From Phaeobacter bryozoorum (GTDB taxonomy: Bacteria > Pseudomonadota > Alphaproteobacteria > Rhodobacterales > Rhodobacteraceae): DNA of 64,000 nucleotides. A model generated the notes under the pieces. The model had not been told where the DNA came from. It ran no database searches and saw only the letters and a list, made by a program, of their open reading frames with translations. The first letter of the stretch is position 1. Every line of letters begins with the position of its first letter. Of the stretch, positions 8,309 through 16,920 are shown in pieces. The stretch is taken from NCBI RefSeq assembly GCF_041893525.1, contig NZ_CP169068.1. One strand, 5' to 3'. A program made the translations under genes and the position numbers.

Positions 8309-9853
8309 ATGAACAGTTTTTCCAAAGCGGCCGCACTGGCCGTCCCCGGCGCCCTAGTGCTGTCGGGTCCGCTAATGGCACAGAGCATCGACCAGAAGGT
8401 CAACGATCTCTTTGCCAGCTCCACGGGCTGGTTTGTCAATTTCATCTTCAGCCCATTTCCGGGCACCAGCTTCCCGTGGATCGTGGCATGGCTGGTAATT
8501 GCAGCGACGATTTTCACCATTTATTTCGGCCTGATCCAGTTCCGCGCCTTCCCGCACTCGATCTCGCTGGTGAAGGGCGACTACTCCGACCCGAATGACG
8601 CAGGCGAGGTCAGCCATTTCCAGGCTCTGGCCACCGCGCTTTCCGGCACCGTTGGCCTTGGCAATATCGCAGGCGTCGCGGTTGCGGTTGGCATCGGTGG
8701 TCCTGGCGCAACCTTCTGGATGATCCTCGCGGGTCTGATGGGGATGGCGTCGAAATTCACCGAATGTACGCTCGGTGTGAAATACCGCAACGAATACCCT
8801 GACGGCACAGTTTCCGGTGGCCCGATGTACTACATGACCAAGGGCTTTGCTGCACGGGGCCTGCCCGGGGGCAAGTTCATGGCGGTCCTGTTCTCGATCT
8901 TCTGCATTCTGGGCGCCCTTGGTGGCGGCAACATGTTCCAGGCCAACCAGGCCCATGCCCAGCTGACCAATGTTCTGGGCGACTATCCGGGCTGGGTCAC
9001 CGGCGTTATCTTCGCTGGTGTCGTCTTTGCCGTGATCATTGGTGGCCTGAAGTCGATCGCCAAAGTCACCGAAAAAGTGGTGCCGTTCATGGGCGTGCTC
9101 TATGTGCTGACCGCGCTGGTGATCATCCTGATGAACTTTGACAAAATCGGCTGGGCCTTTGGCCAGATCTTCGACGGTGCCTTTACCGGTCTTGGCGTTG
9201 CGGGCGGCATGGTTGGCGCACTGATCCAGGGCTTCAAACGCGCGGCCTTCTCCAACGAAGCGGGCGTTGGCTCCGCGGCAATTGCCCACTCCGCCGTGCG
9301 GACCAAGGAGCCGATCACCGAAGGTTTCGTCTCGCTCTTGGAGCCGTTCATCGACACCGTGGTGATCTGCACCATGACCGCCTTGGTGATCATCATCACC
9401 GGCCAGCTGGTCAGCAACCCTGAAACCGGTCTCTACGTGCTGAACGAGGCAGGAAGCGCGATCCAGACCGTGGATGGCAATTCCGGCGTGGCTCTGACAT
9501 CTGCGGCCTTCTCGTCGGCATTTGGCTGGTTCAAGTATATTCTGGCCATTGCGGTGATCCTGTTTGCCTTCTCCACCATGATCAGCTGGTCCTACTACGG
9601 CCTCAAAGCCTGGACCTTCCTGTTCGGTGAGGGCAAGACGACTGAACTGGTCTTCAAGGTGATCTTCTGCCTGTTTGTCATCATCGGCGCCGCGGCCAGC
9701 CTGGGTCCGGTCATCGACTTCTCCGATGCGGCAATCTTTGCCATGGCCGTGGTGAACATCGTCGCGCTCTACTTCCTGATGCCAATCGTCAAGGGTGAGC
9801 TGAACAGCTACATGGCACGCCTCAAGACCGGTGAAATCAAGAAGTTCCAGTAA
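8309..9853 (+). CDS. Sodium:alanine symporter (AGCS) family amino acid carrier
   Basis: A 514-residue inner-membrane protein of about ten hydrophobic helices. It keeps the AGCS hallmarks: ALSGTVGLGNIAGVAVAVG near residue 110 and GGPMYYMTKG near residue 170, then FSNEAGVGSAAIAHSAVRT near residue 315, which is the conserved family motif for substrate and sodium. The first 30 residues look like an extra leading hydrophobic segment (AALAVPGALVLSG). It imports alanine or glycine with sodium, fitting a marine organism. It lies in one operon with the stress protein gene, opposite an Lrp/AsnC regulator. A terminator follows at 9863. Confidence 0.9.
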   Translation: MNSFSKAAALAVPGALVLSGPLMAQSIDQKVNDLFASSTGWFVNFIFSPFPGTSFPWIVAWLVIAATIFTIYFGLIQFRAFPHSISLVKGDYSDPNDAGEVSHFQALATALSGTVGLGNIAGVAVAVGIGGPGATFWMILAGLMGMASKFTECTLGVKYRNEYPDGTVSGGPMYYMTKGFAARGLPGGKFMAVLFSIFCILGALGGGNMFQANQAHAQLTNVLGDYPGWVTGVIFAGVVFAVIIGGLKSIAKVTEKVVPFMGVLYVLTALVIILMNFDKIGWAFGQIFDGAFTGLGVAGGMVGALIQGFKRAAFSNEAGVGSAAIAHSAVRTKEPITEGFVSLLEPFIDTVVICTMTALVIIITGQLVSNPETGLYVLNEAGSAIQTVDGNSGVALTSAAFSSAFGWFKYILAIAVILFAFSTMISWSYYGLKAWTFLFGEGKTTELVFKVIFCLFVIIGAAASLGPVIDFSDAAIFAMAVVNIVALYFLMPIVKGELNSYMARLKTGEIKKFQ

Positions 9854-9862
9854 CAAAGCAGC

Positions 9863-9892
9863 AACCCGGCCGCCGATGGTGGTCGGGTTATT
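9863..9892 (+). terminator. Rho-independent terminator after the symporter
   Basis: Twelve-base arms 9863-9874 and 9878-9889 (AACCCGGCCGCC with GGTGGTCGGGTT, two G-T pairs) around GAT, then TATTAG. It lies between convergent genes and just touches the stop of the RTX-Hint gene, so it may act in both directions. Confidence 0.55.
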
Positions 9893-12260
9893 AGGCTGAT
9901 CCGTCGCCGCGATTGTGCCGACCTGCGGACAGCAACACCCGCGCCTCATGGCTGCGCAAGGACCGCCGCGCCGTCGGAAAGGCCTGCCCCATACTCTCCA
10001 GCTCCGGGAACAGTTGGCAAAGCTCTGACCGCTGGGCCATATCCATCCCCGCCAGTGTCAGGTCACCGGGTTGAAAACTCTCGCTCCAGGCTCCATCGGC
10101 GCAGATGATTTCATGCTGATCGAAGAGCAGATGAATATAGGTCACATCCAGTGTTCGCGCCCGGCGGATATCGCGATCGTTGATCAGATGCACAGCCGCC
10201 ACCAGCACCTCGTTTGAGCCGAACAGCAGTTCGGCACGGCTTCCCGTCAGCAGCATCCTGTGTTGCGGTGACACCATCATATCCTGGTTCGGCACAAGCT
10301 CGGCCCCCTCCTGGCCGAGCGCCCCGGCCTCAATCAGGATCGGTTGGAACTGAGGGCGGCGTGCCAACTCTGCCGTTGTAACCACCCGTCGCGCGATCCA
10401 GCGCAGGGTTTGCAGCCCGCTGTCGCGCGTCAGGACGCGATCACCAATCTCTAGATCCTCGACCGGAACCGCACCCTGCGGTGTCAGGACAAGGCTGCCC
10501 GGCGTAAAACAGGGAATGACCTCTTCGATGTTATAGAAGGTCAACGTTCCAACGGTGTCATTGTTGTTGTTCGTGACCTCGACCCGGCCGTCCTCGCGGT
10601 CAGCGCTGGTATAGATGATCCGGGTGTTTCCAAGCGCGCGCAGCTCGCTGATATCAAGCCGGTCGTAATCATCACCACCTTCGCCACCATCGACGATATC
10701 CCCGGCCCCGCCGATCAACAGATCCCGGTCATCCTCGCCGTATAGGCTGTCCGCACCCGCACCGCCGATCAGCGTATCAGCGCCGCTTCCGCCTTCGATT
10801 ATGTCATCTTCGCTGCCGCCATCCAGCGAGTCGCCGCCTGCGCCGCCACTCAGCTGGTCATAGCCCTCGCCGCCCAGCAACGTGTCATTGCCGACGCCGC
10901 TGTTCATCACGTCGTCGCCACGGCCACCTTCGCCATAAAAGGATGACCCGGCGGTGCTCCCATCGAGATAGTCATTGCCATCATCGAGGAAGATGCGGTC
11001 GGAATCTTCATAGACACCGATAAAGGCGAGGTCGTCGCCATCGCCGCCATGGATCTCATCATTGCCCTGGCTGCCCGCCAGAATGTCATTGCCAGCCCCG
11101 CCCCAGACGGTGTCGGTTCCCATGCTGCCGATCAGCGTGTCATTGCCGTCTTCACCATAAATCAGGTCATCCTGATCGCGGCCAAAGACATGGTCGTCCC
11201 CTTCCCCCGCATAGATCAGATCGTTACCATAGAGCCCTTCGAGCTGGTCATTGCCAGCCCCGCCATAGATCGTGTCATCGCCATAGCCTGCGGTGATCGT
11301 ATCGTTGCCATCGCCGCCCAACAGCAGATCGTTATCGTCGCCGCTGCTAAGCGAGTCATGCCCGATACCACCTTCCAGCGTGTCGCGCCCGGCGCCGCCC
11401 TCCAGCGTGTCGCTACCGATGCCACCTTGCAGCAGATCATCACCGGCGCCGCCCTGTAGCAGATCGTTCCCATCGCCGCCAAACAGGGTGTCCGACCCGA
11501 TACCCCCTTCGACCGAGTCATCGCCGGCGCCTGCATCGACCCGGTCATCCCCCTCACCTGCGATAACGGTATCATTGCCGCCGCCGGCCTCGATCACGTC
11601 ATCCTGAGAGCCATCAGCCGCGTCGGCGCTGTCGACCCGATCGCCTTCGGGATCGCCCAGATAGTTGACGTCGATGCGCTCGCCGGAATCGGTGCCTTCG
11701 ACGATGTAATCCAAGGCCGGCGGGATCGTGAACGTCAGATCGGACAGTCCCGCTCCGCCGGAAACAGGTGCGTCCCCCCCATTGTCAAAGATCACATCCA
11801 GCTGCGAAACGGGGCCGTCGATTGCAATACCGATATCGGCGGCTGTGCTGCCCTCAGCCTCGATCGAGACCGTGCCATCGGCGTTGACCGTGACCTGATG
11901 GTGGGTAACCCCGGTCAACCCCGCGATGATCTGCGATGCGGGGATCAACACACCGCTTGCGTCCAGCACCCGAAGCGTAAACTTATCGTCATTCGAACTG
12001 CCGTTCGAATTCACATGCTGAAGATCAAACCGTAAATTTGTGACAGGATTGGAGAACCCGTAACTTGCGGTGATGGGATCGCTGACGCCAAAGGCACCGA
12101 AATCGGAAACCGCGTAGCCATCCTGCGAACTGTCCCAGCTGTCCGCTGTGAACGTGCCTGTCACAACCGTGGTATTGCCGCCTTCACTCAGTGAGGTAGA
12201 CCCACTTTGCGCGGTGCCGTTGATGCCGGTCAACCAGATCGCATTGTCAAGAATGGCCAT
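9891..12260 (-). CDS. RTX calcium-binding repeat protein with C-terminal Hint domain
   Basis: A 789-residue acidic protein without a Sec signal, as expected for type I secretion. Residues about 1-200 form a beta-rich N-terminal region (DSWDSSQDGYAVSDFGAFG). Residues about 225-540 hold many RTX nonapeptides of the form GGxGxDxLx (for example GGDGNDLLQGGAGDDLL), which bind calcium outside the cell. Residues about 584-720 are a Hint_2-type domain starting CFTPGSLVLTPQGAVPVEDL with GDRVLTRDSG and the later SPQHRMLL block; Hint domains cut or splice themselves at the leading cysteine. The last 60 residues are Arg-rich. The target and the transporter are not in the window. The internal DNA repeats are due to the protein repeats. 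Confidence 0.88.
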   Translation of the reverse strand: MAILDNAIWLTGINGTAQSGSTSLSEGGNTTVVTGTFTADSWDSSQDGYAVSDFGAFGVSDPITASYGFSNPVTNLRFDLQHVNSNGSSNDDKFTLRVLDASGVLIPASQIIAGLTGVTHHQVTVNADGTVSIEAEGSTAADIGIAIDGPVSQLDVIFDNGGDAPVSGGAGLSDLTFTIPPALDYIVEGTDSGERIDVNYLGDPEGDRVDSADAADGSQDDVIEAGGGNDTVIAGEGDDRVDAGAGDDSVEGGIGSDTLFGGDGNDLLQGGAGDDLLQGGIGSDTLEGGAGRDTLEGGIGHDSLSSGDDNDLLLGGDGNDTITAGYGDDTIYGGAGNDQLEGLYGNDLIYAGEGDDHVFGRDQDDLIYGEDGNDTLIGSMGTDTVWGGAGNDILAGSQGNDEIHGGDGDDLAFIGVYEDSDRIFLDDGNDYLDGSTAGSSFYGEGGRGDDVMNSGVGNDTLLGGEGYDQLSGGAGGDSLDGGSEDDIIEGGSGADTLIGGAGADSLYGEDDRDLLIGGAGDIVDGGEGGDDYDRLDISELRALGNTRIIYTSADREDGRVEVTNNNNDTVGTLTFYNIEEVIPCFTPGSLVLTPQGAVPVEDLEIGDRVLTRDSGLQTLRWIARRVVTTAELARRPQFQPILIEAGALGQEGAELVPNQDMMVSPQHRMLLTGSRAELLFGSNEVLVAAVHLINDRDIRRARTLDVTYIHLLFDQHEIICADGAWSESFQPGDLTLAGMDMAQRSELCQLFPELESMGQAFPTARRSLRSHEARVLLSAGRHNRGDGSA

Positions 12261-12669
12261 GTCTCGCGTCTACCTTGTACCTAACAATTAACTCCGCTCC
12301 AGCAACAGCAGCGGACACCCCGCGCCGATACAGCCGGCTCCCCCGATGACGCGCCCGCGCCCAGATCCCACAGGCGGCGCGCTGTTCGGGTCCAGGGAAA
12401 AACACATCCAACGGCCAAGATTTACCCGGCAAACACGTCCAACACAGGACCGCTCTGGGACCGGTGCTGGCCCATTTTGCGGTCAGAATATGGCGAAACG
12501 CCGGACCGGTGCCGCTGCGATGGTCCGCGCGACAGGGCTACGGCTAGAGTTTTCAATGCAAAATCAATAGCAGCGGCGGCCAAAACCTGACTAAACTGCG
12601 GTCATGCAGCGCGCAGATGATCGCGACGTCTGCTCAATGAAAATGACTTCGTTAACAGGGACAAACAAC
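12261..12669. other. Intergenic stretch between the RTX-Hint gene and mscL
   Basis: About 400 bases with only short, weakly coding-like frames. It should contain the divergent promoters of the RTX-Hint gene (minus) and mscL (plus). I see no hairpin, repeat or RNA gene that I can support. Confidence 0.5.
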
Positions 12670-13102
12670 ATGCTTCAGGAATTCAGAGATTTCATTGCCA
12701 AGGGCAATGTGATGGACATGGCCGTCGGCATCATCATCGGCGCCGCCTTTACCGCGATCGTCAGCAGCATGGTCAACGACCTGATCAACCCCATCATCGG
12801 ATTGTTCACTGGCGGGATCGATTTCACCAACTCCTACCTGGTCCTTGCGGGCAACGTCCCTGAAGGTGCCAGCCTGGAGGCCGCACGTGAGGCGGGCGCC
12901 GCTGTGTTTGCTCACGGTGCCTTTGTGATGGCAGTGATCAACTTTCTGATCATCGCATTCGTGGTGTTCATGCTGGTGCGCTACGTCAACAAGGTCAAAG
13001 ACGCCGCTTTCCGCAAGCAGGAAGCCATGCCCGCCGAGGAAGCCCCCCCGCCCCACAGAGCTGGATGTCCTGTTGGAAATCCGCGACTCCCTGAAACGGT
13101 AA
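12670..13102 (+). CDS. mscL: Large-conductance mechanosensitive channel MscL (frameshifted near the C-terminus)
   Basis: MscL is a homopentameric inner-membrane valve that opens under osmotic downshock. From ATG 12670 the frame gives MLQEFRDFIAKGNVMDMAVG, then TM1 (GIIIGAAFTAIVSSMVNDL) and TM2 (FVMAVINFLIIAFVVFMLVRY), all canonical. At the C-run 13043-13054 the frame shifts: as given it would run on to 13206 with an Arg-rich tail. Dropping one C gives APPPTELDVLLEIRDSLKR and a stop at 13102, the normal MscL cytoplasmic helix and length (143 residues). I therefore annotate the end at 13102. The channel domain is intact either way. A second mechanosensitive channel gene follows. Confidence 0.9.
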
Positions 13103-13232
13103 GCAGACACAGACGATCCGCAGGTGGCATCCTGCGGCCGGTCGGACTAAGGCCACATCTCGGGCACCGGCGACCTCGCGTTGCCGGTGATCGGGCATTC
13201 CTTTGAGACAATGGCAGGGACCAGACAACGAC

Positions 13233-14039
13233 ATGGAAGAATGGATCGAACAATTGGGCGCGCTCTGGCCCTTGCTAATCAGTGCGGCCAAGGCGCTGGT
13301 TGTGCTGGTGCTTGGCTGGATAACCGCCGGTATCATCAGCAGCACCGTGCGCCGTCGCATCAACGCTACGCCACATCTGGATCAAACACTCGGTAATTTT
13401 GCCGCCAGTGCCGTCCGCTGGATATTGCTGGCCATCGTGCTGGTCGCCGTGCTTGGCATCTTTGGGATAGAGGCCACCAGCCTGGTCGCCATGCTCGGCG
13501 CTGCGACCCTGGCGATTGGCCTTGCTCTCCAGGGAACGCTGAGCGATCTGGCTGCGGGCGTCATGCTGGTTCTATTTCGCCCCTACAAGCTCGGCCAGTA
13601 TGTCGATATCGGCGGCACCTCCGGCACCGTGGTTGACCTGAACCTCTTCGTGACCGAACTGGTCACACCGGACAACGTCCAGATCATCATTCCCAACGGT
13701 CAGGCCTGGGGTGCAATCATCACCAACTACTCTGCCCATGACACCCGCCGCGTGGATATGGTCTTTGGTATCGACTACGGCGACAGTGCCGATGACGCCA
13801 AGGAGATCATTATGGCCCTCGCCGAGGCCGATACACGGGTCATGGCGGATCCTGCTCCTTGGGTCCGGGTGACCAATCTTGGCGACAGCTCGGTCGATCT
13901 CACCGCACGTCTGTGGTGCAAGGCCGCGGATTATTGGGAGCTGAAGTTCGCAATGACCCAAGCCGTCAAAGAGGCTTTTGACGACAAGGGCATCTCAATC
14001 CCCTACCCGCACAGCGTGGAAATCAAGAAAGAGGGCTGA
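13233..14039 (+). CDS. mscS: Small-conductance mechanosensitive channel, MscS family
   Basis: A 268-residue protein starting MEEWIEQLGALWPLL at ATG 13233; the frame is open slightly upstream but the family N-terminus begins here. There are three hydrophobic helices (about residues 12-35, 55-80 and 85-115). The third is the pore helix, with the Gly/Ala-rich packing AMLGAATLAIGLALQGTLSDLAAG, followed by the MscS beta domain (GGTSGTVVDLNLFVTEL) and the alpha/beta cage domain. Size matches E. coli MscS (286). With mscL immediately upstream it forms an osmotic-relief pair, possibly on one transcript. Confidence 0.88.
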   Translation: MEEWIEQLGALWPLLISAAKALVVLVLGWITAGIISSTVRRRINATPHLDQTLGNFAASAVRWILLAIVLVAVLGIFGIEATSLVAMLGAATLAIGLALQGTLSDLAAGVMLVLFRPYKLGQYVDIGGTSGTVVDLNLFVTELVTPDNVQIIIPNGQAWGAIITNYSAHDTRRVDMVFGIDYGDSADDAKEIIMALAEADTRVMADPAPWVRVTNLGDSSVDLTARLWCKAADYWELKFAMTQAVKEAFDDKGISIPYPHSVEIKKEG

Positions 14040-14047
14040 TCTCCCGG

Positions 14048-14083
14048 CAGCCGCCCCGGATCTACGTACAGGGCGGCTGTCTA
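14048..14083. terminator. Hairpin between convergent mscS and GNAT genes
   Basis: Perfect nine-base arms CAGCCGCCC (14048-14056) and GGGCGGCTG (14071-14079) with a 14-base loop, then TCTAT. It lies between two converging genes and may stop transcription from either side; the T-run is weak. Confidence 0.45.
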
Positions 14084-14099
14084 TGGCTTCGAAAGCGTG

Positions 14100-14627
14100 T
14101 TAGCGCGGGATCGCTCTGGTCATCACCAGTGTCGGCTCTTGACGGTAGTTGGCTTCGTGACTGGCGCTGTAGCCCATCTTCTCGGCGACTCGGATCGAGG
14201 CTGCGTTGTCAGGATCCAGAAGACAACAGGTTGATCGCCATTGGGTCTCCTCGGCAGCCCACCGGTGTATGCGCTCGACCGCCTCTGTCGCCAGCCCCTT
14301 CCCATGCTCCGCTGGCATCAGCCCCCAGCCCGCCTCGGGCACCGAGCCGAGCGGAGGGTCGATATCGCGCTGATAATCGGCAAAGCCGGCGGTGCCGAGA
14401 TACCGTCCGTCGTCGCGGCTGGTGATCGCCCAGTAACCGTAACCCAGCACCTGCCAATGTCCGATGTAGCGCAACAGGCGCGTCCAGGTTTCCTCGCGGC
14501 TGGCCGGGCGACCGATTGTATGACGGACAACCACCGGATCCATCCACAACGCCGTCAGCGCATCAAAATCCTCCAGCCGGTGCGGGCGCAGCGACAGCCG
14601 CTCCGTCGTCAATGTCGGCCCGGTCAC
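14100..14627 (-). CDS. GNAT-family N-acetyltransferase (RimJ-like)
   Basis: A 175-residue protein of the RimJ/RimL-type GNAT fold. The N-terminus has TERLSLRPHRLEDFDALTALW, the typical opening of this group, and the acetyl-CoA loop lies in GWGLMPAEHGKGLATEA (residues about 100-116), with CLLDPDNAASIRVAEKMGY after it. It transfers an acetyl group to an amine of a small molecule or protein N-terminus; the substrate cannot be told. The start is GTG 14627, overlapping the YtoQ stop by four bases (GTGA), so the two genes are translationally coupled. Confidence 0.85.
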   Translation of the reverse strand: MTGPTLTTERLSLRPHRLEDFDALTALWMDPVVVRHTIGRPASREETWTRLLRYIGHWQVLGYGYWAITSRDDGRYLGTAGFADYQRDIDPPLGSVPEAGWGLMPAEHGKGLATEAVERIHRWAAEETQWRSTCCLLDPDNAASIRVAEKMGYSASHEANYRQEPTLVMTRAIPR

Positions 14628-15073
14628 GCAGGCAGGCTCCCCTGCAACACGTAGCGCAGGATTTCGACAACCTGCCGCGGTTCTTTCGCGACAGCCAAGG
14701 CAGCGGCATGTACCTCTTTCAAGGCATGCTGATGCTCATCCTGGGACAGGACAATCAGCGACTTGCCCAGAGCGGCCGCATAGCCCGCATCAAAGGCCGC
14801 GTTCCACTGTTTGTATTTTTCGCCAAAGCGGACCACGACGATATCCGCGTCTGACAGACCCTTGCGGGTGCGAATGGCATTGACCATCGCGCCTTTGTGG
14901 TCGTGCCAATACTTGTTCGGCTCACTGCCCAGAATAGCCACACCGCAGTCATCGCTGATGTCATGATCGGTAACCGGGCTGGCAAAATGCACATCCAGGC
15001 CCGCTGCACCATCAATAATCTGGTCCCGCCAATCGGTGTGAATTTCGCCTGAGAGATATACGTTCAAAGTCAC
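14624..15073 (-). CDS. ytoQ: YtoQ-family protein
   Basis: A 149-residue protein starting at GTG 15073 (MTLNVYLSGEIHTDWRDQI), preceded by AGGAAAGGA; the longer open frame upstream shows no family similarity. The N-terminal YLSGEIHTDWR and the later VVVRFGEKYKQWNAAFDAGYAAALGK match the YtoQ family, which has a nucleoside 2-deoxyribosyltransferase-like fold. No reaction is established for the family as far as I know. The gene is the first of a two-gene unit with the GNAT acetyltransferase. Confidence 0.75.
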   Translation of the reverse strand: MTLNVYLSGEIHTDWRDQIIDGAAGLDVHFASPVTDHDISDDCGVAILGSEPNKYWHDHKGAMVNAIRTRKGLSDADIVVVRFGEKYKQWNAAFDAGYAAALGKSLIVLSQDEHQHALKEVHAAALAVAKEPRQVVEILRYVLQGSLPA

Positions 15074-15251
15074 GGAATGTCCTTTCCTGCGCGAGCAGCT
15101 GACGGTTTCGGCCCGCCCTGCCAGATCCTGTCTGTTGCTGGCCCCGCCAATGTGATGTGCCCTGGCGCCGGGACCATAGCCCATCCGGCCAGCAGGCAGA
15201 GTATCCACCAGCTGCAACAATTCGTCCACCGCTTCGCGTCAGGTCAGGAAG

Positions 15252-15887
15252 CTAGCGCCGCCGTGCCACCAGATAACGGCTCGGTATCGAGATCGGGTAA
15301 TTGCCGGTCTCGATAATCTCGAACCCGGCCCGCTCCACGGCGGCCTCCAGCTCAGCAATACTTAGCAAAGCCACCGAGCTCGGCGCCTTTCCGACCAGAC
15401 GCATCAATGGGATCAGTACCGAGAACATCCAGTACTTCAGGCTGCCACGCGCCTCGCCCAGACAGGGTGTCTTGGAAATGAACAGCTTCCCGCTCGGCAC
15501 GCGTTCGGCGACCGACGCAAGTGCGGCATCCACATCCGGAACCAGATGCAGAAGGTTGAAAGCCATCACCACGTCAAACGGTCCGGCTGGCAGCGCGTCG
15601 TCACCGCAATGTTCAAAGGTCACGTTGTCCGCCCCGGCCTGCGCGGCCCTGTCGCGACCGATGCGCAGCATTCCCTCCGACAGATCGGTTGCAGTCATCG
15701 CCGAAACCGCGTCCGACAGTGCGATCGCGGTGGATCCCGTACCGCAGCCCACTTCTAGCACGTGGTCGCCCGCCTTCAGATAGGCTCTCGTGCGCTCCAA
15801 CGTGTATTGATAGGCGGCCTCATCCCGGATTTTGGATTTGGCGTATTTGGGGGCAGTCCTGTCCCAGAAGCGCGCATCGGTTGTCAT
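15252..15887 (-). CDS. Class I SAM-dependent methyltransferase
   Basis: A 211-residue methyltransferase of the UbiE/type-11 kind. The SAM-binding motif I is VLEVGCGTGSTAIALS near residue 43, the acidic residue after strand 2 is in ATDLSEGML, and motif IV is PFDVVMAFNLLHLVPD. ATG 15887 follows AGGAGGACAGAG, a strong ribosome site. The C-terminal half (KYWMFSVLIPLMRLVGKAPS) is hydrophobic and probably forms the substrate lid, suggesting a lipid or quinone-like substrate, but this is a guess. It is divergent from the LysR regulator at 15975, its probable controller. Confidence 0.85.
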   Translation of the reverse strand: MTTDARFWDRTAPKYAKSKIRDEAAYQYTLERTRAYLKAGDHVLEVGCGTGSTAIALSDAVSAMTATDLSEGMLRIGRDRAAQAGADNVTFEHCGDDALPAGPFDVVMAFNLLHLVPDVDAALASVAERVPSGKLFISKTPCLGEARGSLKYWMFSVLIPLMRLVGKAPSSVALLSIAELEAAVERAGFEIIETGNYPISIPSRYLVARRR

Positions 15888-15974
15888 CTCTGTCCTCCTA
15901 AGATGGCTACAGGCTACCCATGCAGAAACCTAAGTAAAATTGCCAAAATTTGCAGGTGAGGTATACATATTTGT

Positions 15975-16853
15975 ATGGATAAACTCGACTGGAATCATAT
16001 CCGGGCGTTTCTGGCGACGGCAGAAACCGGCTCCCTCTCCGCCGGTGCGCGCAAGCTGGGGCTGACCCAACCGACCCTGTCCCGACAGGTCGCAGCCCTA
16101 GAAGCCGATCTCGGTGTGATGCTGTTTGAACGTCCGGGGCGCCGTCTGGCACTGACTTCCGCAGGGCAGGATCTGCTGGACCACAGCCGCAGGATGGGGG
16201 CCGCAGCCGAGGGCCTGTCACTGGCGGCCAGCGCCTCGGCCCAAACCATCGAAGGCACCATTCGGATTACCGCAAGCGACGTCGTGTCGGCCTATGTGCT
16301 GCCGCCTGTGCTGCGCCAGATCCGACAGCGCGCGCCGCGGCTGACGATTGATGTCGTGGCCGCCAACGACATCCGGGACCTGATGCGACGCGAAGCGGAT
16401 ATTGCCATCCGCCATGTGCGCCCTGACCAGCCGGAACTGATCGCGCGCCTCGTGGGCGAAGCCCGGGCGCATTTCTACGCGGCCCCGAGCTATCTGGAGC
16501 GACGGGGTCGTCCGGCATCAACCAAGGAGTTGGCAGACCACGATTTTGTCGGTTTTGCCGATGTGGACCGTTCGATTGACTTCCTGGCACCGCTTGGAAT
16601 CCATCTTGCGCCGGAAAACTTTCGGATCAAGTCCTCCAGCGGTCTTACCGCCTGGGAGCTGGTCAAACAGGGCTTCGGCATCTGCCCGATGATGGAGGAT
16701 GTGGCCGAGCCCACGCCCGGCATTGAACGGCTACTGCCGCGGCTGGATCCAATCGTATTTCCGATCTGGCTGACCACTCACCGCGAGCTCCACACCAGCC
16801 GCCGCATCCGGCTGGTCTTTGACATTCTGGCAGATTTTCTCGCCCAGAACTGA
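15975..16853 (+). CDS. LysR-family transcriptional regulator
   Basis: A 292-residue LysR protein with the winged helix-turn-helix at residues about 5-63 (FLATAETGSLSAGARKLGL, TQPTLSRQVAALEADLGVML) and a two-lobed effector domain from about residue 90. It is divergent from the methyltransferase gene with 87 bases between starts. The short inverted repeat ATACA-TATT-TGTAT at 15963-15976 covers its own start codon and is a possible autoregulatory site. No Shine-Dalgarno sequence is visible before the ATG. The effector is unknown; control of the methyltransferase is the normal expectation for this layout. Confidence 0.88.
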   Translation: MDKLDWNHIRAFLATAETGSLSAGARKLGLTQPTLSRQVAALEADLGVMLFERPGRRLALTSAGQDLLDHSRRMGAAAEGLSLAASASAQTIEGTIRITASDVVSAYVLPPVLRQIRQRAPRLTIDVVAANDIRDLMRREADIAIRHVRPDQPELIARLVGEARAHFYAAPSYLERRGRPASTKELADHDFVGFADVDRSIDFLAPLGIHLAPENFRIKSSSGLTAWELVKQGFGICPMMEDVAEPTPGIERLLPRLDPIVFPIWLTTHRELHTSRRIRLVFDILADFLAQN

Positions 16854-16880
16854 AAACGCGCCCTCAACCGGGGCGCGTTT
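16854..16880. terminator. Strong hairpin between LysR gene and pheT
   Basis: Perfect ten-base arms AAACGCGCCC (16854-16863) and GGGCGCGTTT (16871-16880). It starts right after the LysR stop. The two genes converge and the stem ends in T's on both strands, so it probably serves as a bidirectional terminator. Confidence 0.65.
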
Positions 16881-16920
16881 CCAGAATAATACAGGTTTCA
16901 GCCAGAGGTCACAGGCGCCG

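Noticed and set aside
8372..9949. Long minus-strand open frame opposite the symporter
   Set aside because: Its His/Gln/Gly-rich translation is the typical shadow of a GC-rich membrane protein gene.
10600..11640. Dense regular DNA repeats that could look like a CRISPR array
   Set aside because: They are the coding repeats of RTX nonapeptides in a long open frame, with variable unit sequence and no spacer pattern.
12346..12570. Plus-strand frame upstream of mscL
   Set aside because: No ribosome site, no recognisable motifs, and it lies in a promoter-type gap.
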